Source: Euryodendron excelsum (Eukaryota > Streptophyta > Magnoliopsida > Ericales > Pentaphylacaceae). Taken from it: 64,000 bases of DNA. Position 1 is the stretch's first letter; each line of letters opens with the position of its first letter. The notes below the pieces were generated by a model, which saw nothing but the letters and a program-made list of their open reading frames with translations, was not told where the DNA came from and did no database searches. The stretch covers positions 59,362,683-59,426,682 of the forward strand of contig CM065377.1 in NCBI GenBank assembly GCA_033060915.1, read 5' to 3'. Below are positions 11,830-25,168 of this stretch, in pieces. The position numbers and the translations under genes are program-made.

Positions 11830-13959
11830 ATGGCATGCTTTGTGCCTTTTAACAACAGAAATTTGGATATAAGCATATTTGCATTCAGGCCTATGGTAGT
11901 ACTTGTGGATGAACTGTTGGATGCCCTCAAACACTTCTCTTTATGCACTGAAAGCCTTGGTTGTGTTCATAGTGCTGTATTTAGGAGTATCCATGGGAAT
12001 ATGGTATGACCCTTGATTTGCCTTTCGTCTATTAATATTTATAATAACCAAGAAAAATACTTGTCTGCTTTCAATTAAGATTTCTCTTCTGAGGCACGAG
12101 ACAATCCAGTGGATAGGCACTTAGTTTCTTAGCTCATCATTCAGGTTCAAGTCTCGTTCCCCCTCCCCAGGCTTCGGCCTCCCATGTATCAAAAAAAAAA
12201 AATTTAGAAAAGATATCCCTTTTGGTTAATTTGAATATGATTATGTAAAGGACTTCAAAGTTTTGGATGGATTCTTCTTTCTTTTTCTTTTGTGATCGTT
12301 CTTTACATATTTTTCACTGATTTTTGGTTGTTGTTCTTCAGATCATGTGGTATGGAGCATGGATGAAGAGATCTAATGAGAACAAGGAGTTACTAAGTGC
12401 AAACCTTGTAAGTTGAATTAATGTTGTGTGTAGGCTCTTTTAACTGCTATGATACAGTCTTTGATGAAGTTTCTTTACTTCCTGTTAATGGTAAAATTTG
12501 CCAAAGAAATCACACACATCAACACTTTTCAATATTCATATCAACCTCAATTAGTTTCAGCATGGATCAATCTCATATAAAAACTCAGAAGTCACAAAAC
12601 ATGATACACCACTGGAATTCTGTCTTGGTAACAGAATTTTCATGTGTTTCTGAATTTCTTGAAATCCTCTCAAAAAAATTTTTTGTTCTTTTCAACAATT
12701 CTATTTTTGTCATGACAGCTTGTATAAACAATTGCGCTTTAAGGGTTTTTCTGGTTGATTTTCAATGAACTTTCAAAAATTTTCTTTTTTTAAAATTAAG
12801 TTTCTGCATATGCGAAAGTTCTTGACCTATGATTGAGGGTTCAACAAATCAAAACATATGATTGAAAACAAGAGTTAATTACATTTTGTACCGTTACACT
12901 TTACACTAAATCTTACTTCAAAATCTTCATTTTTAATTGTAGCAATTAAGTCCATATATTTTTAATGTGTTGTAATGTCAACTGCAATATTAACTTTATA
13001 CTTACTTTTATTTGAAAAATAAAACAAAATTTGTCATGCGACAAACACATGACCTTTTTAAAAGCCAAAATGTAAATTCAGTCTTTTCTCATTCAAAGAT
13101 TCACATTTATTGTACAACAGTGGTAATGAGAATTATATCGAAACAAAATCTTAAATTTGGAGCCCGTGATGAAAAGATGACAACAGTGGTAATGATGTGA
13201 CAATAACATATTTGAAATTATGAACCAGAATGGTGGGAGGTGGGAGTTGAAATAAAAATTATATATAAAATTTTTGTTTGTATAACATTTCTCTTACCAA
13301 CTTAGTCATTTGTGACTATTGCATAAAATGAAATATAGATATAATCCCATATATCTCCTTTGTTCCTTGCATTTCAAGAACTCAATTTTGCTCATTCTTA
13401 TCTTGGTATTTTGTTTTTCTACACTTCTCATTTCCATTTCATTTTCCTCTCCCAGGTATCGATGCTAGAAAACATATCAAGTATGGCTATCTTAATTGAC
13501 AGTAGCTTCTTCCATGCATACGCCGGAGAATCAAGAGACGGCTCCCCGGCTGCGAAATTCTGCACCGGCGACACCATCTCTATCTGCGCTGCCCTCCTCA
13601 CCAATGACAGCGTTAATGACCTCTCCTACGCTTGCTTAGCCATATTCAAGTCTCACTTTGCGAAAATAGATGGTGCAATTGCTGGAGTCTGCTTGAACTG
13701 CCAAAGCCAGCCAAGGATAGTGAACTTATTTGTGTGGAAATCACTCCAATTGTGCTACTCATGGATTCTAACATCTGATTATAGAAAGACAGTTCTTCCC
13801 TATCTTGATCATCTTCCTGTTGAAGTCACCTATGACGTCTTTCGGGTGGTTTATGTGAGCGGTGACAATGTAGTGAATTCTCATTCATCGTCTCCTTCTC
13901 TTCAGATGTCTGAAAATGGAGTGGAAGGTGAAGAAGGAAGCAAGGTGATGCAAGGTTGA
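11830..13959 (+). CDS. Plant-specific protein of unknown function (DUF7392-like)
   Basis: Three exons: 11830-12003, 12342-12407 and 13456-13959, all GT-AG and all joined in phase 0, giving 247 aa. The start MACFVPFNNRNLDISIFAFR is the first ATG after the GA-rich leader and resembles the conserved opening I recall for this plant family. The body has MWYGAWMKRSNENKELLSA, an AYAGESRDGSPAAKF segment, and a C-terminal half with scattered cysteines (SICAAL, SYACLAIF, GVCLNCQSQ, LQLCYSW) and DYRKTVLPYLDHLPVEVTYD. I recognise the pattern as the land-plant family I recall as DUF7392; the family label is from memory. There is no signal peptide, membrane span or catalytic motif, so function and location are unknown. 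The acidic, serine-rich tail (last 30 residues) looks disordered. Confidence 0.88.
12089..12200 (+). mobile_element. tRNA-derived SINE-like element in intron 1 of gene 2
   Basis: It starts near TGAGGCACGAGACAATCC. An A-box-like word (AGTGGATAGGCACT) is followed by a B-box-like word (GGTTCAAGTCT), a C-rich stretch and a run of A (about 12189-12200). Flanks AAGATTTCTCTT and AAGATATCCCTTTT are similar and may be a degenerate target-site duplication. This is the layout of a short plant SINE; the family is not identified. Confidence 0.55.
12875..12990. mobile_element. Mutator-like terminal repeat fragment in intron 2 of gene 2
   Basis: The words TTAATTACATTTTGTACC, ACACTTTACACTAAATCTTA, TTTTTAATTGTAGCAATTAA and TTTTTAATGTGTTGTAATGT occur in the same order and spacing as in the left arm of the element at 48398-48936. 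I see no matching inverted arm nearby, so this looks like a solo or truncated terminal repeat. Confidence 0.5.
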
Positions 13960-15180
13960 GAGTGAGCTGCAGAATTTTGTGAAAGTATGGTAAGTGCTTG
14001 CACTAGTTTTTGGATATGTAAGGATAGTTTTTCTTATTTTGTCAATGGGGATTCCACCCATGAAGCGAATATTATTATACAATTATAGACATGTAAATGG
14101 AAAGTAATTAGTTCATTGCTTCTATTCTCAATCGATATTAGCTATAACGCAGATCATTATAGTACATGAAAAGAACAAAATAAGAATGTGGTAGCCTTAT
14201 ACTCTAAAATAGAGTACGATGGGTGTAGACTTGTTTAAATTACTCTATTAGAATTTAAAAAATTTCTAAAAGAATATTTCTTTAACAACTAAACATCCAA
14301 CAAAATATAACTTTTTTTTTCAAATTAATCATGTAAAAGCACAATTTTAGAAATATTATGGTCCATTTTTTTTTTTTTCATATTTTGCCCATGCAAAAAC
14401 TCCACTTTTCCTAAATTATAGTCCATTATATTTGACTTTTTCCGCTCCTAAGGATGCCTTCAAGGAAATAAATAGAAAAAAAAATTGGGATGATTTTGGA
14501 TTGATATAGGAATTTGTTTTGAAATGTCATTCTTATATGTACATCGTTAGGGTATTAACATTTTATGATGATAGTAATATTTTCAATTTTTATGCTTATC
14601 ATTACATTGGCTCCACTAATCTCTCTCTAAAATACTGGGAATATATTGGGCAGTAGGATTCATCCCATCCCTTCTTCCTTCATGATCATGGTCTTTTCAT
14701 GTTTAGTTATTTACCTTTTTACTCCTATTATGTACTCTGCCTCCTGGAAAATGCTATCTCCCGCATCTGCTTATACCTATGGATAACAAGAGAATAGATA
14801 AAGGAGGAGGCAGTTCAGTACTTTTGGTGATTGGTTGTAATGAAAGGAGGGGACACTATTTATTTACAGATGATGAATATTGTTTTCACGATTGAGGTTA
14901 TGACTTTGACTTTGACTCAAAAAAAACAAAAATACTTTTTTTGATCAATGTTACTTAGAACATAGTTCGTCAATATGTGAGATGAAAATGGAAACTTGGT
15001 AAGTCACATCCTCTAAATATGGTACAGTAAGAGTAAATTTGTATAAATTACACTGTTAGAATTAAATATACTTTTAGAATAATATTAGTTTAATAATTAG
15101 ACATCTAATAAAATGTAGTCTATTTTTTCTAAATTAAACATGTAAAACCACATTGGTAAGAGCATTATTCCCTTCCCCCC

Positions 15181-15181
<1 letters not shown>

Positions 15182-15247
<66 letters not shown>
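15182..15247. repeat. 66-nt uninterrupted C homopolymer
   Basis: Six C (15175-15180) and one A precede 66 consecutive C. Pure C/G runs of this length are rare in plant nuclear DNA and are difficult to replicate, amplify and sequence, so the exact length should not be trusted. Confidence 0.95.
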
Positions 15248-15249
<2 letters not shown>

Positions 15250-15769
15250 CCTTCTTTTATGTATTGTTATGCTAAAACTCCATTTTTCTTAAACTTTCAT
15301 TCATCATATTTGTTTTTTTACTCGTTAGATGACCTTTAACAAAATGATTAGAAAAAAAATTTGGTATCGCATTGCATTACTAAAGTCACTGTTTTAAAAA
15401 GGAAATGTGCCACGTTTCAAAACGCCTTTTCAAAATCATAAATCGCTATGGTAGTAATGTATCAGATAACACAGCTCTAGAGTCATACCCTTCTAGTAGA
15501 ATTTTTGCTCGACCAAAGAAGGTTATTTTATTTTATTTTGTTTTTTTGGTTGGCTTAGAAAAATAAGAAATGAATGAGTATTTGTCAAAAAAAATATATT
15601 TTTAGCGTAATTAGCCTAAAAAATTAATATACATAAATATATATATATGTATATATAATTTTGTTATTTGACAAATCCAAGATTCAAACATACCATTAAG
15701 GAGTACTAGATTACCACCAATTAGGTATAGCGATTTGACACAAGAAAGAGAGTTCCCGACACAGTCCGA

Positions 15770-15990
15770 CCCTACTAGAAGGGTTTGGGGGTTTGATAAA
15801 AGGGTTAGGGGGGAGGTGAGAGGAAAAAAAACTCAAAGTGGGTATGGCACCAGATGTGGGAGAAATAACAAAACCCGACCCCTACTTGGGGGTTTAATAA
15901 AAAGGTTAGGGGGGAGGTGAGTGAAGGAACAAAACCCAAAGCGGGTATGGCATGGGGCATAGGGGACATAACAAAATCTAAACCCGACCC
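15770..15990. repeat. G-rich imperfect tandem repeat, about 101-bp period
   Basis: GGTTAGGGGGGAGGTGAG occurs identically at 15803-15820 and 15904-15921. Flanking words also recur: GGGGGTTT.ATAAAA before it; CAAAG.GGGTATGGCA and AACAAAA after it. ACCCGACCC words border the units. It resembles the GGGTATGG/ACCCGACCC-type remnants common in plant repeats; class unknown. Confidence 0.7.
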
Positions 15991-17229
15991 GATTAAAATA
16001 ACTAGAACACTATTATTATATTATAGTACCACTTAGTATATATAGAGAGTTTATATAACAAAGTATTATCTACCTCTTATTAAATAAATTAATTGTTAGG
16101 TTTTCAAAATATATAAGATTAAAGAAATATTGTCCATGCTATAAATAAAACATACGAACTAAAAGGGATAACTTGACCTGATCCAATTTGAACATAAATA
16201 AGGATGAGATTAAATGGCTCAACCTACAACGAGTATGGGAGAGATTTTCCAAATTAGGATCGACATAGAGTTTAGAATCGAAATAGGGTTGTTCGAATTC
16301 CCATAGAGATGCATTAGGCATTGTGGGTGGGGCCCGGGTGGAGAAGGAAGCTTAGTGGGCACAGAGAGGCCTACCCAATTTGTAGCCCACACTATTGGAC
16401 CAACAAAGTAAAGATCCTTGGGAGTGCTAGCAGTGAATGAACAAGGACTCAGCCCGAGAATGGATCAACCTGTCTGAGGTCAATTCCACTTAAGGGTTTA
16501 AAAATAAATAGACCCAATCCAAGAAATATTTGTTGCTTGACTGACACTTATAACATTATTAAATCATAGGAAGCAATCTTATTTTGGAGGACTAAAAATT
16601 ATGACATTTGTAGAGAGGTTGGGTTGCTTATATCAATGTTTTTAATTACATCTAATTGGCAGAATTAGTATTTCAGTTGTTGAGGTCTTAAGCTCAATTC
16701 CGAAGTGGACTTCGTTGTGGTTAATGTGGTTGATGGGCTTGTTATGATTGTCCAATATAATGCATTTCTCTCGACATTAGTGATTTCTTATTGTGCGCGC
16801 ATGTGAGAGAGAGAAGAATATTATACACTTGTCAGTTTGAATTATACTACATTTTCTTAAGTTTACACAATATATAGGTCATTGTTCAAATATTCCTTGC
16901 TTTAATTTATATGGTAATTGGCAAAGCTACCATATAGCACCATCCATATTAACTCAGCCCAATTGATTTGATGAAGAACTAGCCATCTGGAAAAAAAAAG
17001 ACATTAGAAGTCTACCAAGTACTAAGTACCAACAACTAGTGTTCTGCAAGTATCCTTTCCCTCTCAATGTCCTTTTCTCTCTATCCTCTTTTCAAGAACT
17101 CTTATTGAATGCATGACCCACAATGAGAATAATGAAGATTTTGTTTGAATTGTTCTAAGAAGGGCCACATCTCACTTTACAAGTCCTGCCAAAAGGTTGC
17201 AAATCTTAATTCACTTTAAGAATTTTGCG

Positions 17230-17323
17230 AGCATCAGTTGAGACTGATGCTTAGTCACGACTGATTTGATCCTAGATTGAGCTGGCTAGCATCAACCGAC
17301 TACTATTGATGGCTGATGCTAGC
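17230..17323. repeat. Pair of perfect hairpins sharing the word AGCATCA
   Basis: AGCATCAGT (17230-17238) and ACTGATGCT (17243-17251) form a perfect 9-bp stem with a 4-nt loop. GCTAGCATCA (17285-17294) and TGATGCTAGC (17314-17323) form a perfect 10-bp stem with a 19-nt loop. Related GCTAGCATC/GATGCTAG arms recur at 23342-23384. Confidence 0.6.
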
Positions 17324-19691
17324 TCCCTTTTGAGTTTAAAAGTTTGAAAACAAGTGGTAAAGAAATAAAAAAAAAGGAGACTTTACAAACCAAAACTTTC
17401 AAAGATTGGAAAAAAGGAGGCAAACCATGGCCCCAGAGTGAAAAACTAAACTACTGCAAATACCATTCTAGTCAAACCCTATGGTTTTTTTTTTTTTTTT
17501 GATACTACGGAAAAACAAACCCTATGGTTTGAGATAGCCCCCAACAACACAGTATTCCCTCCACTATAGGTCCCAAATCTATTTTAAAATCTTTTTTTTT
17601 TTTTAGAATGAATATCTCATGGCAAATTCTAAACATATATTAGAACTATTGCTTTTCTTCAACAGAAAGTATTGGGTCTTAGACTCTTAGGTCTGGTTAG
17701 AAGTTTACCTAATCATTGCAGAAGTTTGGCAATTTTTGAAATTGCTGCATACAGACTGTATGTAGCGGGAGAAAATTTTAGGCAAATAAAACTCATGCAA
17801 TAGTGAGCTGCCTCTACTCAAAAAGAAAAGAATATTAAAAAGTTTAATATTTCAATCCCAAAAACTTGGACAAAGTAAATATCTTGAAACCTGTTAGGAA
17901 AATGAAATTTGTCCAAACAAATCTTAGAAAGTTTACGAGGCACAGAAATGTTTGTAACTAATATATAAGGCTCCAGCTTTCAGCAGAGTCTGGGAAAGAT
18001 AGTAGGTAGATAGTCTTATCGTACTTTTTTTTTTTTTTTTTGTAGAAACACTAATTCGCATGACTCGAAATCAAACTTTCTTTTTTTGGTCAATTTGAAA
18101 ATAAAAAAATTGTTCTTTTATGAAGATTTCTAATATAATTTAATACTGGGCCAAGATCTCACAATCTAAAAACCAACAATCAATGACTTGTGAGGCTATG
18201 TGCTTTGAATCTACGTCAAGATGCAAGACAAATGAATTTAAGGTATACACCTAACATTTTCCAGTGTGAGAAAGTACAAAGCTAAGAAAATTGCCCTACT
18301 GTAGGGCAGCTGAGGACCTCTGTAGAGGGACATTTAGCACCAAATTGAATACATTATTCAAGGATTTGAGCTGCTTACTCAAAACTCAATCAAGTTAGCC
18401 ATTTCTTTCCAAGATGAGTAATGACTTAATTGTTTGAACCCACATTAACTATATGTATTCATCTCATATTGTAAAAATAGTCTCCTACGTTGAAAAATTA
18501 GAATGATCAATAAGTAGCATTAGTTTACTCAATGACATTTTCAAGGCATGGGTTTTTTAAAAACTTGCCAACTTAATTTAGACGTAAATTTGGCAAATTT
18601 TTTTATATTGATTACGTGAAAAAATTTGAAGTACTAAACTTTGGAATAAACAAAATATTGTTAAAAGGGGAAAAATATTCAGGAAAACTATAAAGTTAGA
18701 ATTTAGATTTCAGAAAAAGATGAACTTTTCAAATGTTATTTTATTAATTGGACCAAAAACTTTACTGGCTTTTTCAAAAAATTGGCCGACAATTTAAAAC
18801 ATTTAGCAAGAGGATTAAAATTTTGAACTGAACTTTTGAAAATTCAACCAAAATTCCATAACAATTGAAGAAATTAAAGAATATCTAGACCAACACATTT
18901 AATGAAATATCAAAAGTTGATAATGTGAAAATATTCAGATTCAAATTGACTAAAACAGTTTAAAAGGCTAAAAGCATGTTTAACTCTTCAACACAATATA
19001 TTTATAATATAAGAATAACAAAATTTGACTTTCACCTAATGTAAAATTAAGAAGTTTTACAACTAATCATAACTTTTTGAAGGATTTGCATTTCACATGC
19101 TCCTCTTATGGTCATCATGCATACCAAATTTTAGGTCTATCGAAGGTTTAGTGTTACAAGTAAGAGTTATATTATACAGAAAAAACGTTAGTTTATGAAT
19201 TAAATAGCTCATGATCTCAAATTGACTTGAAATTTAATATGTCAGATATGCATGTGAAAAATATTTAATTCAACAATCAATTATGTGAAATGTGAATCTG
19301 ACAAAAAGTTATGATTGTAAAACTTCTTAATCTTATACCGAATATAGATTGATCCTAATCCACATAAGAATGTGTGCAATGAAGGATAGAAATTATGTTT
19401 GATTGGAAATTACATTTGAAAAGTTTTTTCTTTCTATGAATTATGTGACATAATAACAACATTTCCTAAGTTTCAACCTATTTTTTTATTGCTCCATGCA
19501 AGCGCAAACTTTATCTCATAGGGTTTTGTTTTTTTTACTTTATTTTGCAATCAATATGATATTATAGGATGATAGATATATTTTAATGGACATGAATCAT
19601 GAATCTCTCTATTTTAATAGATAGTACAACAATTACATTAGTGGGAGTCTCTATTTATTGAGAGAGTCAAACTCAATTGCTTAACAATTAA

Positions 19692-19882
19692 AACTTCGTT
19701 TGGATCAGTTTTTTTTTTTTTTTTGCCTTCTTTACTAGTTTTTTTTTAATTGTGTTTTTGGATTAAAAAAAATTAAAAAGCACCCTTTAAAGATGATATA
19801 AAAAAATAGATTTTGGTTTTAAAAAAAAAAAGCTAGAAAAAGAGGGGAAAATTTTGTAAAAAAACTGATCCAAGTGAAATCT
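19692..19882. mobile_element. MITE-like element with long terminal inverted repeats
   Basis: The left end ACTTCGTTTGGATCAGTTTT is nearly complementary to the right end AAAACTGATCCAAGTGAAAT; the core TTGGATCAGTTTTTT is exact. The body of about 190 bp is A/T-rich and non-coding. A target-site duplication is not clear. Confidence 0.6.
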
Positions 19883-20345
19883 AATTGAATGCATTCAATC
19901 GTATAATTTGATAAGCTTACAAACATGAGCTTATGACTTAAACATGAAACTGAATTTAATGCCTTTTTTTTTTTTGTATTTTTTTGTTTGTTGGGCCTTG
20001 GCAATAGCAATAGCCTCATAAAAAATTTGTAGATTGCACACAGCAACAAACAATTACAAAAGCCACTCAATCAACGAACCTATCTTCTCAAGAACAGTGA
20101 CATCTTCCAAATTCTCATCTTTTGCAATTAATGCATAGGTGGTGCATTGTTGACTTGCCACGTGGAAAACGTGGTCAAATATGTACACCAGTCAAACTTT
20201 TCATACTTGGTGATTTCATTCCAAGAAACAAAATCGGCCAAGTGGTCAAACCCAGACCATGGACATACATATCATGCCATTACACACCAAAAAAGACATA
20301 GGGCCAAGGACAAGGGGGAAACACTGCATGTGAATAGGGCTCCAA

Positions 20346-20386
<41 letters not shown>

Positions 20387-20393
20387 CACACAC
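20346..20393. repeat. Compound microsatellite (CT)n-(TA)n-(CA)n
   Basis: A CT run (20346-20367), then a TA run to about 20385, then CACACACA. A second CT run lies near 20872-20890. Confidence 0.9.
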
Positions 20394-21841
20394 ATATATT
20401 ATATTACTTCATGAATAAAGAATGTTTTGTTTCACATACCTTTACCTGAAATCCTTTTAAGAAAGGTTATTATAAAGTAGTAGCATAGGATTATTAACTG
20501 TATGACCTCATTAAAGGTTACCCTTAAAGTTAAGGGTAATCCCTTTTTGGCCTAGGGCTTTGAGCATTAATTTAGTTGGTGGATATAGGCTTTGGAGCCC
20601 TAAAAAGAAGTGACAATAATTTGGAGGGTATATAATAATATGATACGTAATGCTTTGTGTGATAACATGTAGTTGGGCCAAACATAAGTGGTAATGGAAT
20701 CAATAGGTGGAAGCTAATTATTGGCTCGAAGCGTAATACAGATAGAAGAAAGCATGTATGGTTTTACTACCCATGCTGAACTTTATCTGCTAATATTCCT
20801 ATAGATTGGGGTCCCCCTCATTGTCGTTACCCTAGAAAGTAGAAACATCTGGTGAAGAGAAATTTAAATCTCTCTCTCTCTCTCTCTCCCTCGTTCATAT
20901 GGGTTCTCTCCTATTGGTTGAAGGTCTCTCTCTCCAAATTCTCCATTCGGTTTTGTAATATCTCTTAAATAATATTTAGCGAACCCTGGCAACATTTGGG
21001 TTAGAAAAAGGTAGGTACCACTCTCCCCAAATCTGTGTATATATATACAAAATATATATGTGTGTCAGTGTGCTCTCATTAAAAAAAATTATTTGTAGCA
21101 CAAGCAACATTTGAGAAGAGAGGGGAGGAGAAAGAAATTTGGGTGATATAGTGGATTAGGTACTGAAAATGATGAATAGGGGGTCGGTTTAGGGCATAGG
21201 TCATAAATTTAAGGCAGAGGGTAGCAGGAAGAGTGAAAGATGTGGGGAGGTCACATTACAGAATTCTGCACTCCCACAGACTCAGACAATTCAATATTCA
21301 TTCATTCACATAAAAGTGGGTATTGGTGGAAGTGTACATAAAGTATCTTTGACTGATATCTCAGGAGTACGTTGATTTATACATACATATATACAAATAT
21401 ACATATTATTTTAGAAATTTAATAATGAAAATGGAATTTCAATAGCCAGATTGAAGAGTTAATAATCTTCAAAACCTCTGCGAGGAATTCAAATTAACCA
21501 AAAGCTCTTTTTTTTTCCATTCATTATTGTGTACTTTTTGTTAATTTTCTTCCTAAAGATGTTATTTATTAGACCCATCAATAATGGCTGAGATTATTGG
21601 GTGAGAGCTCACAAAGTAATAATAACAGGAGACAAATTTGAGGTGTGGGTCACGTGTCTCACATTAGAAAGTTGTATGCTAAACTCTATTCCTTGTTTAG
21701 TATTTTATCAACATAATTGCCAAAAATAATGTTCTTTTTTTCCAGTCTCTGTAATCATTTTACCTCATTTTTTGATTTCCAATATTGTATTCCACAATGT
21801 TAAATTATAGTATAAATGATTTGCAGTTAAATGTTCCAAAG

Positions 21842-21915
21842 TGGGCGAGTCAAGTGGTTGAATGCTTGCAGTAATTTATGTTCGAACCATAGGAGTGATT
21901 CAGTGGTACCCTTAT
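21842..21915 (+). mobile_element. Possible SINE head
   Basis: GGGCGAGTCAAGTGGTTGAATGC resembles a tRNA A box region and GTTCGAACCATAGG resembles a B box 32 bases on. No A tail or target duplication is evident, so this may be chance or an old truncated SINE. Confidence 0.3.
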
Positions 21916-23341
21916 ACGAGGCATAAGCTCTTAAATTTAATCACTCTTCACGCTTATTAATTTTTCATTCAATATATGAACTATACCTAATTAATGTGGA
22001 CGGTGACCCTACATGAATTCAAAGCAATAGTAAGTTAAAAATTTAAACAATCTATAACGAAAAACAAAAAAAAAAGTAACTCATTTTTGTCACTTTTGTC
22101 TAATTCAACACTGACCCATTTAATAAGTGGGTTCATGAAGCCCTAATCGAAACGCACCCCCCTAAACTTACCCCACCCATTTATCCTTATTATTTTATAT
22201 TTAAAAAAATTTTAAAACTAAGAAACTTTTAATTTGTAGAATTACTTAAATTTGTGAAAGTAACCTACATTATTAGATATTATCGATATATTTTTCGTAA
22301 TATGGCCCATTAAATTTAGAATAGAACAGGCTTGTCAAAATAAAATTGTTAAGATTCAATAGACTGTCAAGATACAAGAAATAAAACAGAACAAGCTTGT
22401 CAAAATAGCTATGACTACTACAGATCTAGTCTGTAGTTTAAACTGTCGAAGTACTATGGACTTTGCCCAAAAAATATATCAATTGTTTTTGGGGTCTGAA
22501 AAAGAAATACTAAACTCAGCACCTCATTCTTTTTGGTTATAAACTACCCTTGCTAATTATTTCCACCTTCAAAATAAAAATGTAACTACAAAGCTTTTTC
22601 ATCATTAAAATAAAATTAAAAAGGACCCTTGCTATCTTAGTTGATAAATATGGCCAAGTTCAAATAACTTGATGGAACACTAAGACCTTCCCCCAAAACA
22701 AAATAGAAATGACCAAACAAAATAAAAAACAAAAAAGTTTATTGAAGCAAGAAAGATGTTCCTAAACCCGCATGAATAGCCCAACGGTGAGAAATCCCAC
22801 GAGAGCATAAAAAGTCGACTAGACCGCTCAATACGCAATTTTATTAAATTTGAACATGGAGTGTTTTGTTATATCAAAAATATAAATTTGTAATTAATTA
22901 CTAGATTTTTAATAAAATAAATAATATAAAATAAAATTTAATATGCATGATTATTAAAAAATCTTATAAAACTTATTAAGGTCAGTTTGGAAGTGCTGTT
23001 AGTTTTTATTTTTTGTTGTATATTTCTGTTTTTTGTTTTTATTTTTTATTTTTTATGGTATAATGATGACATTTATAAGTTACCGTTTTACTAAAAATAT
23101 TATATCAATATTTTAGAATCAAAATATACATTTATTTTAGTAATTTTTTTATGTTTTTATTTTTAAAAAAACAAATGCACCCAAATTTTTTTCCGATGAG
23201 AACATATTTGTATCGAATATCTCCGGTTAGCTTTTTGTTAGTGCCTTTTGAGTTTAATTTATATTTGTAGTTTACCTGTAACTATCCGTTTGTGGTGAAT
23301 TCAATATAAAAATATATATAAAATTAATTTTAAAAAAAAAT

Positions 23342-23384
23342 GCTAGCATCGCACTGTAATTACACGACAATCGCAGATGCTAGT
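23342..23384. repeat. Inverted repeat GCTAGCATC / GATGCTAGT
   Basis: GCTAGCATC (23342-23350) pairs with GATGCTAGT (23376-23384) at 8 of 9 positions. A perfect 10-bp palindrome TGTAATTACA lies between them. Further related words (TATTGATGG, GGCTAGTATCA, ATCAACCAGT) follow to about 23446 and echo the 17.2-kb hairpins. Confidence 0.5.
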
Positions 23385-24389
23385 ATTGATGGAGGCAGCT
23401 GAAGTGGCTAGTATCACACTATCAACCAGTCGCCGACTGTTAGCACTCTTCAATGAAACAAAAATGTACGTGGTACCTTGTACCACACACTTCTTCTTTC
23501 AGGCGTTATGGCGACTTGTACTCTTATAACAAGTAATGGTCTCAAGATTCTCAACCTCTTTGATCTGGAAAAGTTAAACAATAAGAAAACAAAGAGAAAT
23601 CCCAAATTTACTGTTTTGACAGAGAATCCCAACTACTAATCACTCAGCCTGGCTGACCAATTGTTCCGTACATAAAAGGCCCTTTTATCGAGTTTTTTTC
23701 TTTAAACTAATTCATATCATCCGAAAAAATATTTAGTACTACGAGAGTGTCACTTCATCTTTTTTTCCTATTTCACATGGGGTGGAGCCCTTGTTAGTGG
23801 GATCTCTCAACTAACAGGTGATAAATACATTTCATATGAGAGGAGGAGTAAGATCGGGCGATGTTTTTAAAGCACCGAATAATTTTTTATATCACGTGAT
23901 TGAAATTTAAAATTAAATAAATAGTTTTTTTTATAATTTAGAGTTATTAATAAAATATACGAGACCAACTTGGAGAAATGAAATTATAAAAATAAAAACT
24001 TATACTTACTTTTAATGATTTTAACTGTTTCGTTCATTTTACAGTTAAAGTCAAACCATATGAGATCGTATGCACACTTTTAAATTACACGGGAGTCATT
24101 AATTTTTATTCAAATCATACAAGTATAAAGTGTAATTACTTTTTTTAATTTTTTTATTAGAAAGGTGATACGCATTATGTGCGTGTACTATACTACATCT
24201 AATTGTTTTTTCTACTACTAATTTAGTAGTGATCGCTTACATAATCTGAAACAACAGTTTAGTTATAGATATTAAATAATTCTCCCTATATGTATTAAAT
24301 GTAAACTAGACAAATTTTCTACTGTGAGTTATTTTTGTTAATAAAAAAAAAATCTCATCAAAATGGAGGTTTCACCAAACCCAGTAACT

Positions 24390-24411
24390 TACTTTATAAT
24401 AGTATAGATGA
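24390..24411 (-). mobile_element. Possible Helitron 5' end
   Basis: Read on the minus strand, CATCTATACTATTATAAA matches the putative Helitron 5' end at about 61106 (CATCTATACTATTACAAA). I found no convincing CTAG-ending 3' terminus downstream on the minus strand, so this may be a truncated copy. Confidence 0.3.
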
Positions 24412-25168
24412 TGCTTATTTTGAAAACTTGCTTACAAATTCGTATGTTTCATTGTAACACAACTTCAAGACTTCAAACTTGGAAGTCATGTGCTCAGAGT
24501 CGTATTGCGAAATTTTGACTTCAAGCTCAAAGTTGTGTTTACAAAGCACATATTCATAGAATTAAATAAATAGCCAAATGGGTTTGATAAATTTACTAAA
24601 CCACTCAAGTTTTAAAACATAAGTTTCAGACTACTTTGAAAATCCTGTAAATTAAGAACAAACTTTATCTATATAGATTTTTTTTCTTCTTTAAGGTAAT
24701 TTTTGCAATCGATAATCTATCCCCAAATTTAGGTTACTTAATGAACATTAGAAGGATAATTCTATATAATTACTAATTTATTCCAGCATAAGTTAAGAAT
24801 AATGTGACTTACATAAAATAAAAAAAAACCCAACATGATGTGACCAAAAAAAAAATAAAATCAAAGGATAAGTTGCAAAATCTCAAAGATTTTTTCTAGT
24901 GCTAAAATCAGCAGCTTTAGGAATTGGTACCTTGCAAAAACTCAATCTTCATATACAAAAAAATAAATAAAAAAAAAAAAAAAATCTGAACTTTGGATGT
25001 GAATCTTTGCAAAAACATGAATGGAATTTGAGGCTATTTTGACAATAAAAACAAAAAGAAGCGGTGATAAAAATGTAATCCTCAATCATCACAAATAGAT
25101 TAGTCACTAAAACTATAATTCGTAATCGCCACAAATATAATCCAAAACATATGTTTTTTAAAGACCAA

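Noticed and set aside
15182..15247. Reading the C run as a telomere or cloning tail
   Set aside because: It lacks the TTTAGGG telomere unit and is flanked on both sides by ordinary AT-rich DNA with no vector sequence visible.
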